From Macrobrachium rosenbergii (taxonomy: Eukaryota; Arthropoda; Malacostraca; Decapoda; Palaemonidae): 64,000 nucleotides of DNA. Below, one piece after another: positions 39,505-52,884 of this stretch. How positions within the stretch are numbered: the first letter of the stretch is position 1; every line of letters starts with the position of its first letter. The stretch spans positions 72,217,506 through 72,281,505 of the forward strand of contig NC_089742.1 of the NCBI RefSeq assembly GCF_040412425.1. The letters are read 5' to 3'. The notes under the pieces are model-generated. The model saw nothing but the letters and a program-made list of their open reading frames with translations, made no database searches and was not told where the DNA came from. A program made the position numbers and the translations under genes.

Positions 39505-42019
39505 AAGCTAGTTGTTGCCCAACTCATCCTCAGAAACGCCACTGTCATTTTCATTCACTTGACCAATGACCGTGAATGGATTATTGCATCCACCTTTGCC
39601 TCCACATATACAATAAATAGTGCAGGGCAACTGGCTCTTTTGACAGGAGCAGGCCGTAGAGCTTGTCCACTGCTTTGCAACCACAACTAAGAACATCAAT
39701 TAGGCCAGGAGGAGCTGGAGAATCAGAAGCAAATGCCGGTGTTGGGACGCCATCCTTCACCTGCCATCCGAACTTGCTGATGTCCACTGATGGAGGGCCT
39801 TGCTGAACAGCTGCTTTCCATAATATCATTTGGAGATGAGGCCGTTGTACATGGAGCAGTAGATTGGCATTTGCAGGAGGCAGAGCCATAATGCGCACTG
39901 GTTTTCCCTTCTTGTATATATCCTGTGGCGAGCTGCATTCATTGAGGTGCCTGGAGGCTGGCCATATAGTGTAGTGCTGTGAAGAACTGTTGGCCTGTTT
40001 GCAACAGGTCATTTTCTTAGGGATCTATCTCTCCAAGCATCTCAGATAATCCTGGGAAATTTCCTGCCTGCAAGACATTTAGAGCACTGACTTTTCCTTT
40101 GTTAAAAGGGTAAGACACAGTGTCACAGCCACTTAGCGCATGCATTCCCAATAGCTGCAAACACTAGGGACCTAGCTTCTCACAGGTTGCATTGTTGTCT
40201 ACAATATCGCCATTCCAACGTTCCATCTGAACTTTACATGTATGTTGTAGCTGAGTTTCCCAAACCAAGTAAATCAGCAGTACTAGGACATCAGTATCAT
40301 CACTGAGGGTTCTTACTACCCTGTGACACTCAGCTGCCTTCAATAAGTGTGCAATCATTGTCACATCAGCCTCATCATGTGAAAAGAGACAGTCTTCTTG
40401 ACTTTCTAGCGTCATTTTATCTCCCATTTTGAAAGAGGATAGTACCCGTGGCAGTTGCTCTTTGTTTCTTTTATTCTTCATAATAGTATCTCTGTTTGGG
40501 AGTAGACTACTGATATTTAGTTTGTAGTTGGTGGTACCCTCATCACCACGTCGCATTCTCTCATGGTCTTTGGCTGACAGATCGTGATAATTGTCAAAGA
40601 CTAACGCCTTGTCACTATCAAGAGAGTATAACGAGAGACGGTGCTTAATACTCTCAACAAGGATAGATGCATCAGCACCGTGAGGCCATGTAATGTGATA
40701 GAGCAGCTGCTGTGCATCCACTATAATGATGCTTGGAGGCACTCGGCTTTGCTGTAGAACACCAAGACGTCTAGCAAGTACAGCTTTGGTGCCCTTTCGC
40801 GAACAGCCATACTCATCAATGAGTGAGGAAGGGACAGCACATAACTCATACTCAAAGATGTTTTCTAACTGCAGCTGACGCGGTTGACCTATCATAAGCA
40901 GGCGAAGGAGTAGGGCTTCCATGTCAAAGACAGTCTTGTTACCAACTCTGATGCCATGTTTTAGCCGTTCCATTGTCTTAACGGGGCTGGACAGTTTTGC
41001 ATGAAATCCAGATGGTAGTGAATCACGAAATGAAGCTACCATCTTCTCTCCAGTCAATAATGCATCTTCAACATTGACTTCATTTGGGGCAACTTGGCCA
41101 TTGATAATGTTATACAGGACATCATTCTCACTTTTCAGTGGGTGGGAATGTTTTACTATTTCTGTAGCATTTCTCTCACGATCATTAGCATCAAGCTTTC
41201 GCCTCTTTTCACCTTCCTCTCTGTGCTTCATTGGTGTTATTGCATTGCAGACTTGGCCCATGTACAAGTTTTCCATGGCATCTGAGAGGTAGGCAGAGAT
41301 ACGGAATGAATCGATCCATTCAGTAATCAGCTTAGGTGACGGTGTCATACCTCTCATACCACCTTTTCCTATTTTGATAGCAGTTTGTTCACCAAACTGA
41401 TCACTTGACACAGAGTTCCAAACACCTTCATGATGACGACAGACGTGTGCTCCAGCAGTTAGGTCTGTCTTGACATCATCTCCAGCAAATGCCAGGAGAT
41501 ATATCTGGCATAATGGAAGTGACTTGCACTGAAGAAGTAAGGCAAGATTCGTTCCAAGCATAGTTGTTGAAATAACCAGTCGCCTTCCCTCTCTGCACGA
41601 AGAAACTGATGTGCAAGCAGTGTTGGTTTTATGAGATTATCCACCCAGTGCTTGCCTTTTGGATGCTGCCGTGCTTCCTCCATGTGTGCAGATATTTCAT
41701 CAAAGTTCTTTTCACCATCTTGAAAAAGGTGCTGCAGCAGGACAACTGTTACCATGCGGAGTGCTCTCATAGCCCTTACCCATGCCTTTCCGCTCACAAT
41801 TCTTGTAAGATATCCAAACGCTGCTCCAACTGGAACATCAAGACCTGTTCCCTTCACTAATGTCCCTATGCACCCCAAGAAAGACATGATTATGTGCATT
41901 GCTCCAGGACGAAGTGTAACATCTCTGAACCTTTCCGATTCCCACCACTTGATCTGCTGAGCCACCATGTACAGCTGCATATCAATGGACAGGTTGGCGT
42001 AAGCTTCTAGCATTGTCAC
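39505..42019 (-). pseudogene. Frameshifted PIN/FEN1-like, Cys-tailed dispersed protein
   Basis: Largest coding trace in the window, minus strand. The N-terminal part (42019-41475) contains RPGAMHIIMSFLGCIG, YLTRIVSGKAWVRAMRAL and HYARYISWHLLEM. A shift of about two bases near 41478 leads into the long central frame (41475-40170): KTDLTAGAHVCRHHEGVWNS, SDQFGEQTAIKIGKGG, IIIVDAQQLLYHITWP, then SHDEADVTMIAHLL and SDDTDVLVLLIY (about 40385-40290), which resemble the paired acidic motifs of PIN/FEN1-like nucleases. Near 40163 the frame changes to LLGMHALSGCDTVSYPFNKG; a TAA lies at 40017-40019; further shifts near 39960 and 39660 reach LPPANANLLLHVQRPHLQM, KFGWQVKDGVPTP, and a Cys-rich tail CSCQKSQLPCTIYCICGGKG. 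I recognise this order from uncharacterised, high-copy invertebrate and fish proteins. Mobile-element origin is likely but unproven; the nuclease role is inference. An in-frame TAA sits just upstream of 42019, so the true N-terminus is lost or lies on another exon. Confidence 0.8.
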
Positions 42020-43489
42020 ATGTTATTTTTATGTAATGGTACAATACAATTCATGCATAATGGCTGATAATAAATAGAGCTGCCTTGATTGTGAGTACTA
42101 CATTTTTACAATAATGAAAGTGTATGAATTGGCTTAGGTGAAGTTTTGACCATATCTTTTACGCAAATAAGCTGTTCACTTACATTTTTGGGTACCGTAA
42201 AGAAGGGTACTATCGTCAGCTTAACGTCTGGCGTGTATTATCGTCACCTATCAAAATATCAACGAAATCAAACAGTATAAAATAAAGGCCTCAAAAGTTT
42301 GTTTTTCCTTTGACAGCTATTATATACTTTATATATAAATTGTGTTACGCCTGATTGGACGATAATAAACGCAGGTCGATAATACCCTCATCGATGGTAT
42401 CCCATATTGCATTTAGGCAAAATATATACCTGCAACAAAATATTTAATGAGTTTATCATGTTCCTTGACCTTAAAGACATAGGTATAGACACCTTAGGAT
42501 AGCAAATCTGTCAAGAAACCTATACTATAGAACATTCAAAGGTTACCCATTTTGGCAGATGTACTATTTCTGGGAAACTAGTGAAATTTGTGCTGATATC
42601 AGAAGGTTGCGATTATTATTAACATGATCAGTGGTTCCGACGATGTAATATTGATGATTTGGAATGTATTCGTATGAATAAACGAGAAGTCTTTCGTTTT
42701 CTGGTGGGTATTGATTTCGTAACGGTTCCTTGTGTTGGAGGTATATAATTTGCATTTTCTCACATAATGTGATTCGTGAATTGGAAATATGTAAAGATGA
42801 CCTTTTACATAAAAAAAGTTTTGCTGTCAATTATTCAAAATGTTTTCTTTGATATTTGATTTTGTATTGTACTTTAGGCATCGTTATGGAAACATCTTGC
42901 GCTTTCGATGATACTTTATTGGCTGCTCGCATCTCTGTGTTTATTTCATTTGTATTGCCCTGGCACTGAGTGAGCAGACAGTTGGAGTCGCAAAGTTTAC
43001 ATCCCAAAACAAAGTGTAAAGGTGGATGCACACCATGAGCAGCAGTTTTAGATGGAGCCTTAGTAGTAGCAGTCAAGTCGCATGCGACATTACTGCCTTT
43101 TATTGTCTACTGATGAGAGACAGTTGCTGCTTGTGGCCCTTTGTATCTGTTTATTAACTCACTCTCTCTCTCTTTGAATTCTATATAAAATGAAGCCAAG
43201 AGTAATTATTTAACGCTAGCCTGCACCATGTTTCACTTGCGAGCTTCATCGATCGGGCTCTTTTCCCCTCCACCTGGAGTTCGGGTCATTTGCCAGCGTA
43301 GTAATTTATCTTTTGTACATCTGTTTGGAATAATTAGTGTCACAGGTGGCCACACACACGCGCATTATATATACATACTGCCGACTTTATTTGATTGGTT
43401 GATTTTAGTATTCGATGTCGTTAATTTGGGTAAAATTGACGTCTGTGTATGATTCTCAGTCTTACCCAGAAAAGGAGGTTCGTAAAGAA
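42020..43489. other. No recognisable gene
   Basis: 5' flank of the pseudogene. I saw no continuation of its N-terminal domain and no clear terminal inverted repeat. Confidence 0.4.
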
Positions 43490-43580
43490 AACCTTGAAGG
43501 TGTCTGTCGAGGGCAACGCGCTCATCCTCCTCAGTCTTCTATCCAGCGTGGGGAGTCGAATCCCGGCTGGGATGCAGCTA
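43490..43580 (+). repeat. tRNA-like SINE head, possible
   Basis: GGGGAGTCGAATCCCGGCTG (43550-43569) is a good B box with a T-arm-like stem. Upstream TGTCGAGGGCAACGCGCTC may be a decayed A-box region. No complete cloverleaf could be drawn. Confidence 0.4.
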
Positions 43581-44280
43581 TGTTTTCTGTAAAGAATATT
43601 TCCACAAATATTTTGAAATAAAGAAGTAATGTTGGGTATTACATTACGTAGAATTTAGACTACGTAGCAGATAACTGGAGAAACCATTCATGACCCATTT
43701 GGGGTTTATAGGTAGGTCCAGGACGCAGCCAAATTGAGGACACGCTGCCGTTTGAATAAAGGCAACTCGTCAATTATTTAGAAATTAGACGGCCACCAAG
43801 TTCTGTTATCGATTTATATAGGTTTTCCCCGCATCTGCTCCTTATAGTACCTTTGAAAAAGCTCCTCTCTTTTCTCTCTCGTCTTGTTGATGCGCTGCAA
43901 CGAATCCGGAGAAGCAGTTACGTGGGAATTTAAAAATGGGGTAAACATTAATTTAATTCCTAAAAAAGTTAATTACACTAGATTCTATAAACAGCGTTAA
44001 ATTAATTACAATAACCTTTTTGGCAGGATTAAGCTAGAGATTCAGTAAAACAAATTTAACTCGAAGGCCATATATTGTATTGCTCAGTGTGGAAAAATAC
44101 TGAGAAGAGATTATTTGTCGATTGAGGCATTGGTCATTAAATCAGTTATTTGAAGGAATCATTTGCCGTCTCCCAGTGTTACTGGATCTGGATGTACCTA
44201 TTCGGGCTTGGTCGTATGCTGAAATAGAAGTTTCGTGGGGGATGCATAACATTGGTAGTGTTTTCCATATGTTTTGGACT

Positions 44281-44416
44281 TACTTTTCAGGTACTCTAGA
44301 GTTCTGTATAGAAAAAAATCCATGTTAGGTGTCTTAAAAGCCTTGATATACTTTTCAGGTACTCTAGAGTACTGTATAGAAAAAAATCCATGGTAGGTGT
44401 CTTAAAAGCCTTGATA
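44281..44416. repeat. 68-bp tandem duplication
   Basis: Two copies (44281-44348 and 44349-44416) beginning TACTTTTCAGGTACTCTAGA differ at only two or three positions, so the duplication is recent. Confidence 0.95.
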
Positions 44417-45892
44417 TCAAGTCTGACGATGGAGGACATTGAGCTAATACTGGTATTGTTGGTTGTAGATTAATCTCCAGTCCAGTAACACTGGTTAGAG
44501 AAGCTTGCCGTGAAAATATTGTTACCTTAAGCTTTTGATGCCTTCGGCCAAAGTTTTCCGACTTAACCAGCCTCTGTGGTTGTTTGTACATCCGAACTGT
44601 TACTGAATCAAATGTTAGCAAACAAACCAGTTATACATATTCTTGAAAACAGCTGAGATTTGAGCTCCATATCTTCATGTATTTGTGCGGTGCTTCTGCA
44701 GTAAGCCAGCCAATTCGTGACATAATATTCAGTGACCATTTTTGGTTAAAGAATGCAACGTGAGTTGAAAGTATTTTGTTAGATAAACACCAGAATGCTA
44801 GCTCTAGCTTCCATGTTCATTACTTTTCATTTCGACTTTCCGTATTCCTTGTACATTGTTACGGAGTGCTTTCAGTCTGGCCCTGAAGATGGGTTTATTT
44901 AGCATAAAGCCAACATCCCTACAACGTTTCTATATCAAGTGACCAAGTGGTGCAATGAAAACAAAGAAAAGAAATAAAATTTTTTTGTCTAGCGCTCGGC
45001 CATTCTACCTTGTGTGTGTGGTGTTCATCGTTTTGTAGTAGACTGGAAATTCCTCCTTTGTCCCGCCTGAAGCAGCTAATGTGCACAGGTGTGTACCTGG
45101 CTCAACGGCGAGAAACAACGATAGTTTGGTTCTCTTGGCCATAGCATACCTAGACATTTGGGCAGGGTAAAGTCGTTCTCTGTGGACGAGTCACTAGAAG
45201 CAGTTCGTAATTCAAATTTTGTGACAATAATTCAATTTGATCTCGGTTTTCCCAGTTTGCAATTAAAATGATTAAAAATGCGCAGCGCATTTTCAATACC
45301 TTTCCCCATTCTTCCGTAGTACTGAGTCTTTCTGTGGGTAAGAAAAACAAAAATAAAGCTTGTGTTGCCACCCATTATTTTCAGCCAAGTTTTAATTAAC
45401 TGTAAAGTTCAGTTTTCTGGCTTTGAGTTTGCCAGTATGTGTGTGAACAGTCTAATATATATTTTATTTTCTTATATCAGTACTCATGACTCGCTATTCT
45501 CAGGTAAGAGAGCACTGCATGAATGGATATTCTTCAGAAATGCCAGTTGCCTCTGATTTCAATCAGGCATTGTTCTGGGCAAAATTTTTTTTTTTTTTTT
45601 TTTTTTTACGGAATAATGAACAAAATTGTAACCGTACAGGTGACCTGGTAGCGGATTTTGTATTGAACTTTACTAGATTAAGGTTGTACAGAGAAGATAG
45701 TTGAATTATTATGTTTGGTAAATCGTGATGCGCTCACAGCAGCATTTTTTGGACCAAGTCTACAGTCGCTCTTATTGATTCTACTGCTGTATACAAGGTC
45801 TAGACCTTGGGCTGTATCTGTTCTGCTACAGGAACCCCCTACCCCTACATGTGAACGAACAGCGCGTCTTTTACCATACAAACACTATAATT

Positions 45893-45926
45893 TCTCTCTC
45901 TCTCTCTCGAGAAAGAGAGAGAGAAA
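45893..45926. repeat. (CT)n-(GA)n palindromic microsatellite
   Basis: A CT tract meets a GA tract at TCTCGAGAAAGAGA, making a self-complementary microsatellite. Confidence 0.85.
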
Positions 45927-46918
45927 GACGGTGGGGCGGGTGGGAGGGGGGGGGCGGATTGGTAGGGAGTGTCCTCATGTGCCCGCCCTCTGGCACAACT
46001 CAGAGTCCCGACCTATAGCATCATGGTCGTCATCATACCCCAGACACTGTTCACCCCTGGTCGCCGAGAGGGTAGGAGATGGGCTTTGAAACCACGTGGC
46101 TGTCTGACTCTCCCGCGTAGGCAGACTCAGAGACTCCCATTCACTTCCCGCCTAGTAATGATTTCCCGCCCTTTTTCGTCCCTTCTAAATAGAGCAAAAA
46201 CGTAGATAAGATATTGCTGGCTCGATGTTAATATCTTCTTACGAACATCAATGTTTCGGCCCCATTCTGTCAGATTAAAAGTTGATAATGTCAGTCAGGC
46301 AGGAAGTATATTTAACTTCCCAGTAATACCCCAAGCGTATTGATGTTTACCCTTATGGGTGAACATCGGTGTCACACTTTGTAAATATTCATATAATCTT
46401 AAAAATTCCTGAGATATGTTAATGAACCAAGAGGATTTGAGAGGCGAACTTCAATAACGCAACATAATCTAAGTAACTGATGAGTAGCAGTGGCGTACAA
46501 TAAAAAAAATCCAAATAACATTCGGACACTCGGTATAGACTGAAGTGTGCAAGATATTTTATGTTCTTTGGCGCTCAATATCACGTTTTAAGACCTCATT
46601 CTCTCTCTCCACTGACGTCGATTCACTGCCGCCTCATGGTCTGAGACAACCCCAACCCCCCTTCACTCCCATCCACAGTTCCCAAGGTTTCACCATCGCT
46701 ATGACCGCCTCCCAGCCCAGCTCGCAGACTTACTTACGCCTCGCAAGCTCGCATAAACCCCTCGGTCATTTGTAGAAAACCATAATTTAGCAAGTCCACA
46801 GTTCGTTATATACAAAGTATTCTGTCATTACGGGATTTCCTTTCGTAATAGAACAACAACGCTAGAAACAAAAATTGGTGGGAAGTACTATGTAGCAGTA
46901 ATAGTAATTGAAATGTGA

Positions 46919-47008
46919 ATGGAAAGAGAAACCCACAAGATTCCTGTGTATGACTTGTTTACTGGTAAGCAAGTTATACACAAGAATCTTGTGGGTTTCT
47001 CTTTCCAT
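46919..47008. repeat. Near-perfect 44-bp-arm hairpin, 2-nt loop
   Basis: The left arm ATGGAAAGAGAAACCCACAA GATTC... (46919-46962) and the complement of the right arm (46965-47008) differ at three positions, all transitions. The centre is TG. There is no ORF across it. Confidence 0.95.
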
Positions 47009-49485
47009 CTTCAGAAGAAAACTGAAAGAAGTTTTTGTTTGTGAAATCTGAATGTTATGCATTTTTCAGTAAAGAAAGCCTCGGAGTAATAATGATTGCA
47101 GTGGGACTAACGCCAAAATGCTGAATAACAAACAGCATCTGAATGCGTTAACAACATTGTCACCAAATGTTGAAGATGTTACTCTTAATTTGCATGACTG
47201 CTGCCCATCATAACGACATTCCTTTTAGCGAAAACTCGACAAATCGTCCCTCCCTGTTATTGTGTCAAACATGTAGAAGTAACTGTGATGTATCTCCCGA
47301 TAAAATTTCGTAAGTTTATCATTTTTTTCTTTAATTCAGTGTGCATATAGGATATGTGCGCAGGCGAGCATCACTCGTGCTCATTGCGTGCGCGGTTGAG
47401 GCAGCTGAACCGCATAGCAACAAGAGAGAAATGATCGTCGTTGAGTGGGTAAGTTTTGGGGTCCACGTGGTGTGCGTCTCCATTACTCGTCAGCATTCGA
47501 CAAAATTTGAATGTCAAAGATTGTTTCTTAGTGGTTACCTTCAACGCGTAAAAGAGGATTCATTAACATGGAGAGTAGAGCAAAAAATTCATCTGTACTA
47601 CTCCGCAAATGGCTAGGATTTCGGGTCAGTCTAGATTGGAAAAAAAATATGATAAAAATGCAATTATTACAGTTTGTGACGTGATTAATCTATGGGTATC
47701 AAACTTTACGTTTAGAGCTGCCGTCGTCCAGTCCAAGGGTTAGCTTCTCACACCACAGGCCCTTGTACTGTATGCTAAATGGAGTTTTCTTGGTCCGACC
47801 TTTCATCTGATTTATGAAAGTATTTCAGTTATTGATGTGATCGGGAATCATAAATATATCCGTTGCACATACTTAAGCTGACCATTATAATCTAGCAAGA
47901 CATCTTTACAAGTACAGTTATACAAGATCACCAGTCAAGTTGAGTGATGAGCGGATATTCCGACTTAGTGTGAGAAGTACAGAGATGATCATTGCAGACA
48001 ATTTCTTAAAAAAAAAAAAAGTCTAAACGGACCTAGACTTTGTTCTGTGTTATTTCCATATTCTCCATTTTTTTTTTTTTTAGAGAACCTAACGAGTCAG
48101 CGAAAAATAAAGATCAAGGACATTTTGTGACTTGCAACCTAAAAGCGTATATTGAGAACTGACTGTTATCGGTAAAGGATTATCGAACTCCAAGTGACTG
48201 GGAAATATTGTATTTAATAACTATATTCACAGTGAAGCAGAACATCCAATGATGTAAGTGTGAAAATCCAGTTGCTGTTGTTGTATCTTCGGTATGTCTG
48301 ATGTTGCAATCTTAGGAAAGTCAGAGCGAAACTTTATCGCCCTCAAAAATCCTACTGAAACATCTATACATTATGTAGAGTCGGTGTATATCACCAGCAG
48401 CTGTAAGCTGGAGTCCGTATATTCAGCCAGTGTAGAATTAATGCTCTTAGATATTTACAAAGAAAACCTTACTGCTTGCCATGTCCTCTGGTGCATTTTG
48501 GTACCAATTTTGGGATATTCAGTTGATATCGAAGGAAGAGGTTAACTGGAAACATATTGGTGCAAGCCATTTTTCTCAATCTTGGAATGTTACCATGGCT
48601 TGCCACTAACGTCTCCTCTTCGACAGTACAATAATGCACATCAGATGACAGTAAACTGGTTGAGGGATAACACCGTTCATAGGTTAGTCATTTGGTAATG
48701 ATCTCTGGTTTGTAGTGGGCTAATAACTTTTGTTAATGTTTTACATGGACAGAAGAATAATTTATATCCGTCGTAAAAGTGGCATTAGAAGATCAAGTTA
48801 TCAGTAGTGTATGGTAAAAAAATCGTCTACTGTAATTTTACGTTCAAATTCGTGATTAGCTACCCAAAGTACTCCCTGTTTGCCCAGTTAGAAAGATTGG
48901 AATTTGGAACTTTAGGTGGATATGTTTTTAATCTTGAGACAATTTACCAAATTGTTTTTCACCGTACAGTAGGTTCCTTACGAAAAATGGGAGATTGATC
49001 ATTTAGGGGAGCTATTACTTCAGTTCACATCTCTCAGGTGTCTGGGTTGCAGGCGCTGAACTGTAAACGATGAGGCTGAGTTGTATGATGTGCAAGATCT
49101 CCAGTGTGGATCAGTAGACTTTAAGAGTGAAGCTGATGTAGCATGATGGCCGAGAAGAAACTCGAGACACGTCGTATTCGACACAAGACGGTATCGCAAC
49201 ACTTTCGCTGAGAAAGTTGCCACAACATAATATTCGATCTCTTGTCGCATAATGTTTATTTTTGCCAAAGCAGTTAAATTTTTGAACGTTCTTTTCTAGG
49301 CGGTCCCTGGAGGGTTGTACAAAATTAGAGAACACGTAAATTAGACGGGGAGCTCCCAGAGTGGTTATGACTGTCTTATTTGAATTCGAAACTATGTTTT
49401 GTTGATGGTAACGGTTTAAATCATTATATTGAGAAGATACTAGGTATGTGAGTGTATGTTTCTCTTACTAAAATAGGGTTGATTG
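47009..49485. other. No recognisable gene
   Basis: Short ORFs on both strands without domains; poly(A) and poly(T) runs near 48008 and 48068. Confidence 0.4.
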
Positions 49486-49736
<251 letters not shown>

Positions 49737-49879
49737 GATATTAAATTCTGAAATGTTGAAATCCAAGATACCGTCCAACTTTTCTCCATGCTTTCATGAA
49801 CGTTGCCCATGTTTGGCTGCCTTTTTAGAGAACACTTTTGACATTTCGGAGTAGATTCAAGTTGACTGGTTTTCTAAGC

Positions 49880-50020
49880 ATGTGATCATGAGCATTTTAC
49901 TCAGCGTACATGATGATGAGTGCATTTTACACGGTGTATGTGGTCGTGTATATTTAACTCTGCCTGTGATCATGTGCGTATTTAAACCAGCTTATGGGGC
50001 CATGTGTGTATTTTTTTTTT
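49880..50020. repeat. Degenerate tandem repeat, about 5 units
   Basis: Units of roughly 28-36 bp share a TGATCATG(A/T)G(C)..TATTTAAC pattern (for example GTGATCATGAGCATTTTAC and GTGATCATGTGCGTATTTAA). Confidence 0.5.
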
Positions 50021-51329
50021 TTTTTGGTCTGTGTGCATATTGTTTCACGAAGTATTATGTTGTTTGGATTAAATTTTGAAATGTTTAATCTGTCATACCT
50101 GTCAAACTTCTTGTATTTGCGACCTGTTATTCTTTAATTTGCTTTTATTTTTTCTCTCCAGTACAGCGTAGCGTCCACGGAGAGGCAGCGACATGAAACG
50201 ATCCTAAATAAGCGAAGTGATGGCGAAATAAAGAAAAAACCAGGTACGCTTGTCCATGACGGCTAGTAGTTAGTTGCTGTAGTCAGCTGCACTAGGAATG
50301 ACAAAATAGCTAGTACAAGTACACCATATTTATGATGTCTGTGGATGTTTCCCGGGAAACTTTATGCGTAGTCGTAGTCACTGGAAGTGGCAATACCGGC
50401 CTTGAAGGAGATAGAAGGAGTAGTAGAGAGATAGTTGCGTTGCTAGCTAATATTGTGTAAAAGCATGAATTGTTAGGAACCTTTTGAAAAATGAAATGCA
50501 TCCACGTCAACTTCAGGAGCCCAGAAAAAGAAAAAATATTTTGTACTCGAACTTGAGGAGCTGAGTAATGGAAGAAGTACAGCATACGTGAATTTCAAGG
50601 AACACAATTTGATAATGGGGATGAAAGTTTAGTTAGACACACAAATGAAGGTCACGGAGGACAGTCGATTCTTGAGTCACCGATTTTCAAACTTTGAATG
50701 CGAGTCTTGCCACCATACTGTAAATCAGCACCAAGAAGTGTTCATAGAGCATAAATAACAAAATAGGAGGAGAAGAGCCCAAAATAGAATTGAATCTTCC
50801 TTATAGATTAGACTAGCTGCTTCATACATTTGGCAGTGTAGTGTAGGAGGAGCTGTTTACCGAAGAGAGAGAGAGCTTCGTAGAGGCAAATAATTACCCA
50901 AGCCATCTATATATTTCTAACAGAAACGTTCATGAAAGATGTCAGGGTCTAAAAAGCTCAGATTCTCATGCATTGATTGAAATATGAAGGATATGTGTGC
51001 ACATGGAATAATAGATTTATTTAATCAATACGTGTGGGTGTGTAGATTTAACCAGTTCATTTGGAAACAGATTTATTGAATCAGTGCTAGGTTTTTCTCT
51101 CTCTCTCTAATGAAAATATTATGAGTAACTTTGCATTAATATTTTCTATTCTGCATAAAAATTAGATGGTGATAACGGGTCGGAATATCAGTGAAAAGAA
51201 GAGAATTTTTATTGGAAGGAAACTGCTAATTGAAGGATGAAATGTCGTTGTGTGACCAAATACGAGTAATAACATTTATATTGGCCAACTATTCACAAGC
51301 ATGTAAAATTATTGCACATTGAGTTATAC
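50021..51329. other. No recognisable gene
   Basis: No supported coding, RNA or repeat feature. The minus-strand ORF at 50310-50585 lacks domains. Confidence 0.4.
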
Positions 51330-51465
51330 AAACAAAAGACAGTGTTAAACTGTCAGAGGTTGTACAAAAAAGTGTTAAAATGTCAGAGTTATACAAATAA
51401 AGATAGTGTTAGACTGTCAGAGTTATACAAATAAACAAAAGGTAGTAGTGTTAGACTGTCAGAAG
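51330..51465. repeat. Imperfect tandem repeat
   Basis: Four imperfect units contain AGTGTTA(A/G)ACTGTCAGAG and TTATACAAATAAA, with variable spacer lengths. Confidence 0.85.
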
Positions 51466-52357
51466 CCTTGAGTATCCCAAAAGCAGTGAAATATCCTTGT
51501 TGAAGCGTGCGCTTTTATAGCCTACATACATATCCAGTCATCATCGGACTCTCTCTCTCTCTCTCTCTCTCTCTCGTTCGTGGTAGGTGTAGGACCAGCT
51601 GACAGCGAGGAACAAGGGCGACTTCTCTAAAATCCATTATGCCTGGGTGCTGGTCGGCCCTTCTCGGTAAGAATGAAAGGAACAAGCGTCAGTATTCATT
51701 GTTCCATAAAAAATGTTTACCTCGACGAGGTAATTCTCAGCCCTACAACACACACACCAATCAAGGAAGTAATTGGCTAAAAGGAATACAAAGTAGAGAA
51801 CTGGGCAAAAATCGTGGGAATACGGGAACACAGAATGAATGGAATTTGGACCATATGACCCGTCTTTGGGGTCGGGGAGGCCGAAGGTGGTAGGGGAGGC
51901 CATCCGCACTGCCTTGCTGGGTTCCTGTGGGGAGGAGGTGCGTGTTACAGAAGGCTGTGATGCACGACGGAGCTTGCGGGAAAAACAAGGCCGGAAAAAT
52001 AGGAATAGGAGAATACTTAACATACTATGAATTGGTATGGTATATTTTGAAATGTGTCGTTCACTTTAAATGTGTCATTCACTTTTTGAATAATGGATCG
52101 GGAGAGATATTCAACTGCTAATAGCAATGCGTGGCGTCATGAGAACATTAGCTTTTATCTTGGGTTTCGGTCCGTTTCATTCGTTCTGTGAAAGTCAAGT
52201 GAGTCATTTTCCTGTTACTTTTAAAGTTTATTTCTTTATTTATTTAATACCAGAAGCTTGGGTAATGTTAGTGTTAGAGCTCGTTGTCCATATAGTTATC
52301 ATTTCCAGTTTTATGATGCGATATCGTGCGTCGTAAACTACAATAAATTTCGAGTGA

Positions 52358-52358
<1 letters not shown>
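51466..52358. other. No recognisable gene
   Basis: A short (CT)n lies at 51550-51575. Overlapping ORFs on both strands at 51637-52030 have no recognisable family, and at most one of the two strands could be coding. Confidence 0.4.

Positions 52359-52419
<61 letters not shown>
52359..52419. repeat. (ATT)n microsatellite
   Basis: ATT tract of about 61 bp. Confidence 0.98.
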
Positions 52420-52884
52420 GGATATGAACTTTATGCCAGTGTCCAAAGCATCATTTATTCAAGTAGCTTTCGTCTCTCGCGATAGTTCTGATCTAACTGT
52501 AAAAAGTACATGTTGAAATATACAGAAATTAATAGGTATTTGCAGTAAGTGAAAATAGACACTGTGCGGGAGAAACCTCAAAAACAGTTAGAATACAAAC
52601 GACCAGCAAGAAAATAATTCAACATCAAACAAAATTTGAATAAATGAACTAAAAGATAATCTTAAAATGTATTCAGTGGAGATAATGCACTCGTTTTATT
52701 CAAGGCGGTTTTTTTATGATAAAAATAGACGACGACATCCTTAGTTCCTCTGCAGTCTGTGCTTTGGTGGGACCTGTGAAAGATAAACCAGAGTTTTACA
52801 TTTTAAAGCGATCATGCTAGTTGTTGCCGAGTCCTTGGAACGTGAGATTTTCTTCAATGCATCATCCCTCGTATTTCAAATTAC

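Larger units (their letters stand above)
43581..46918. other. No recognisable gene
   Basis: Includes the 68-bp duplication at 44281-44416, a poly(T) at 45585-45607 and a CT/GA inverted microsatellite at 45893-45926. ORFs lack recognisable domains. Confidence 0.4.

Noticed and set aside
51637..52030. 128-codon minus-strand ORF with a basic N-terminus
   Set aside because: Overlapped by three plus-strand ORFs of similar length, with no recognisable domain or splice context.
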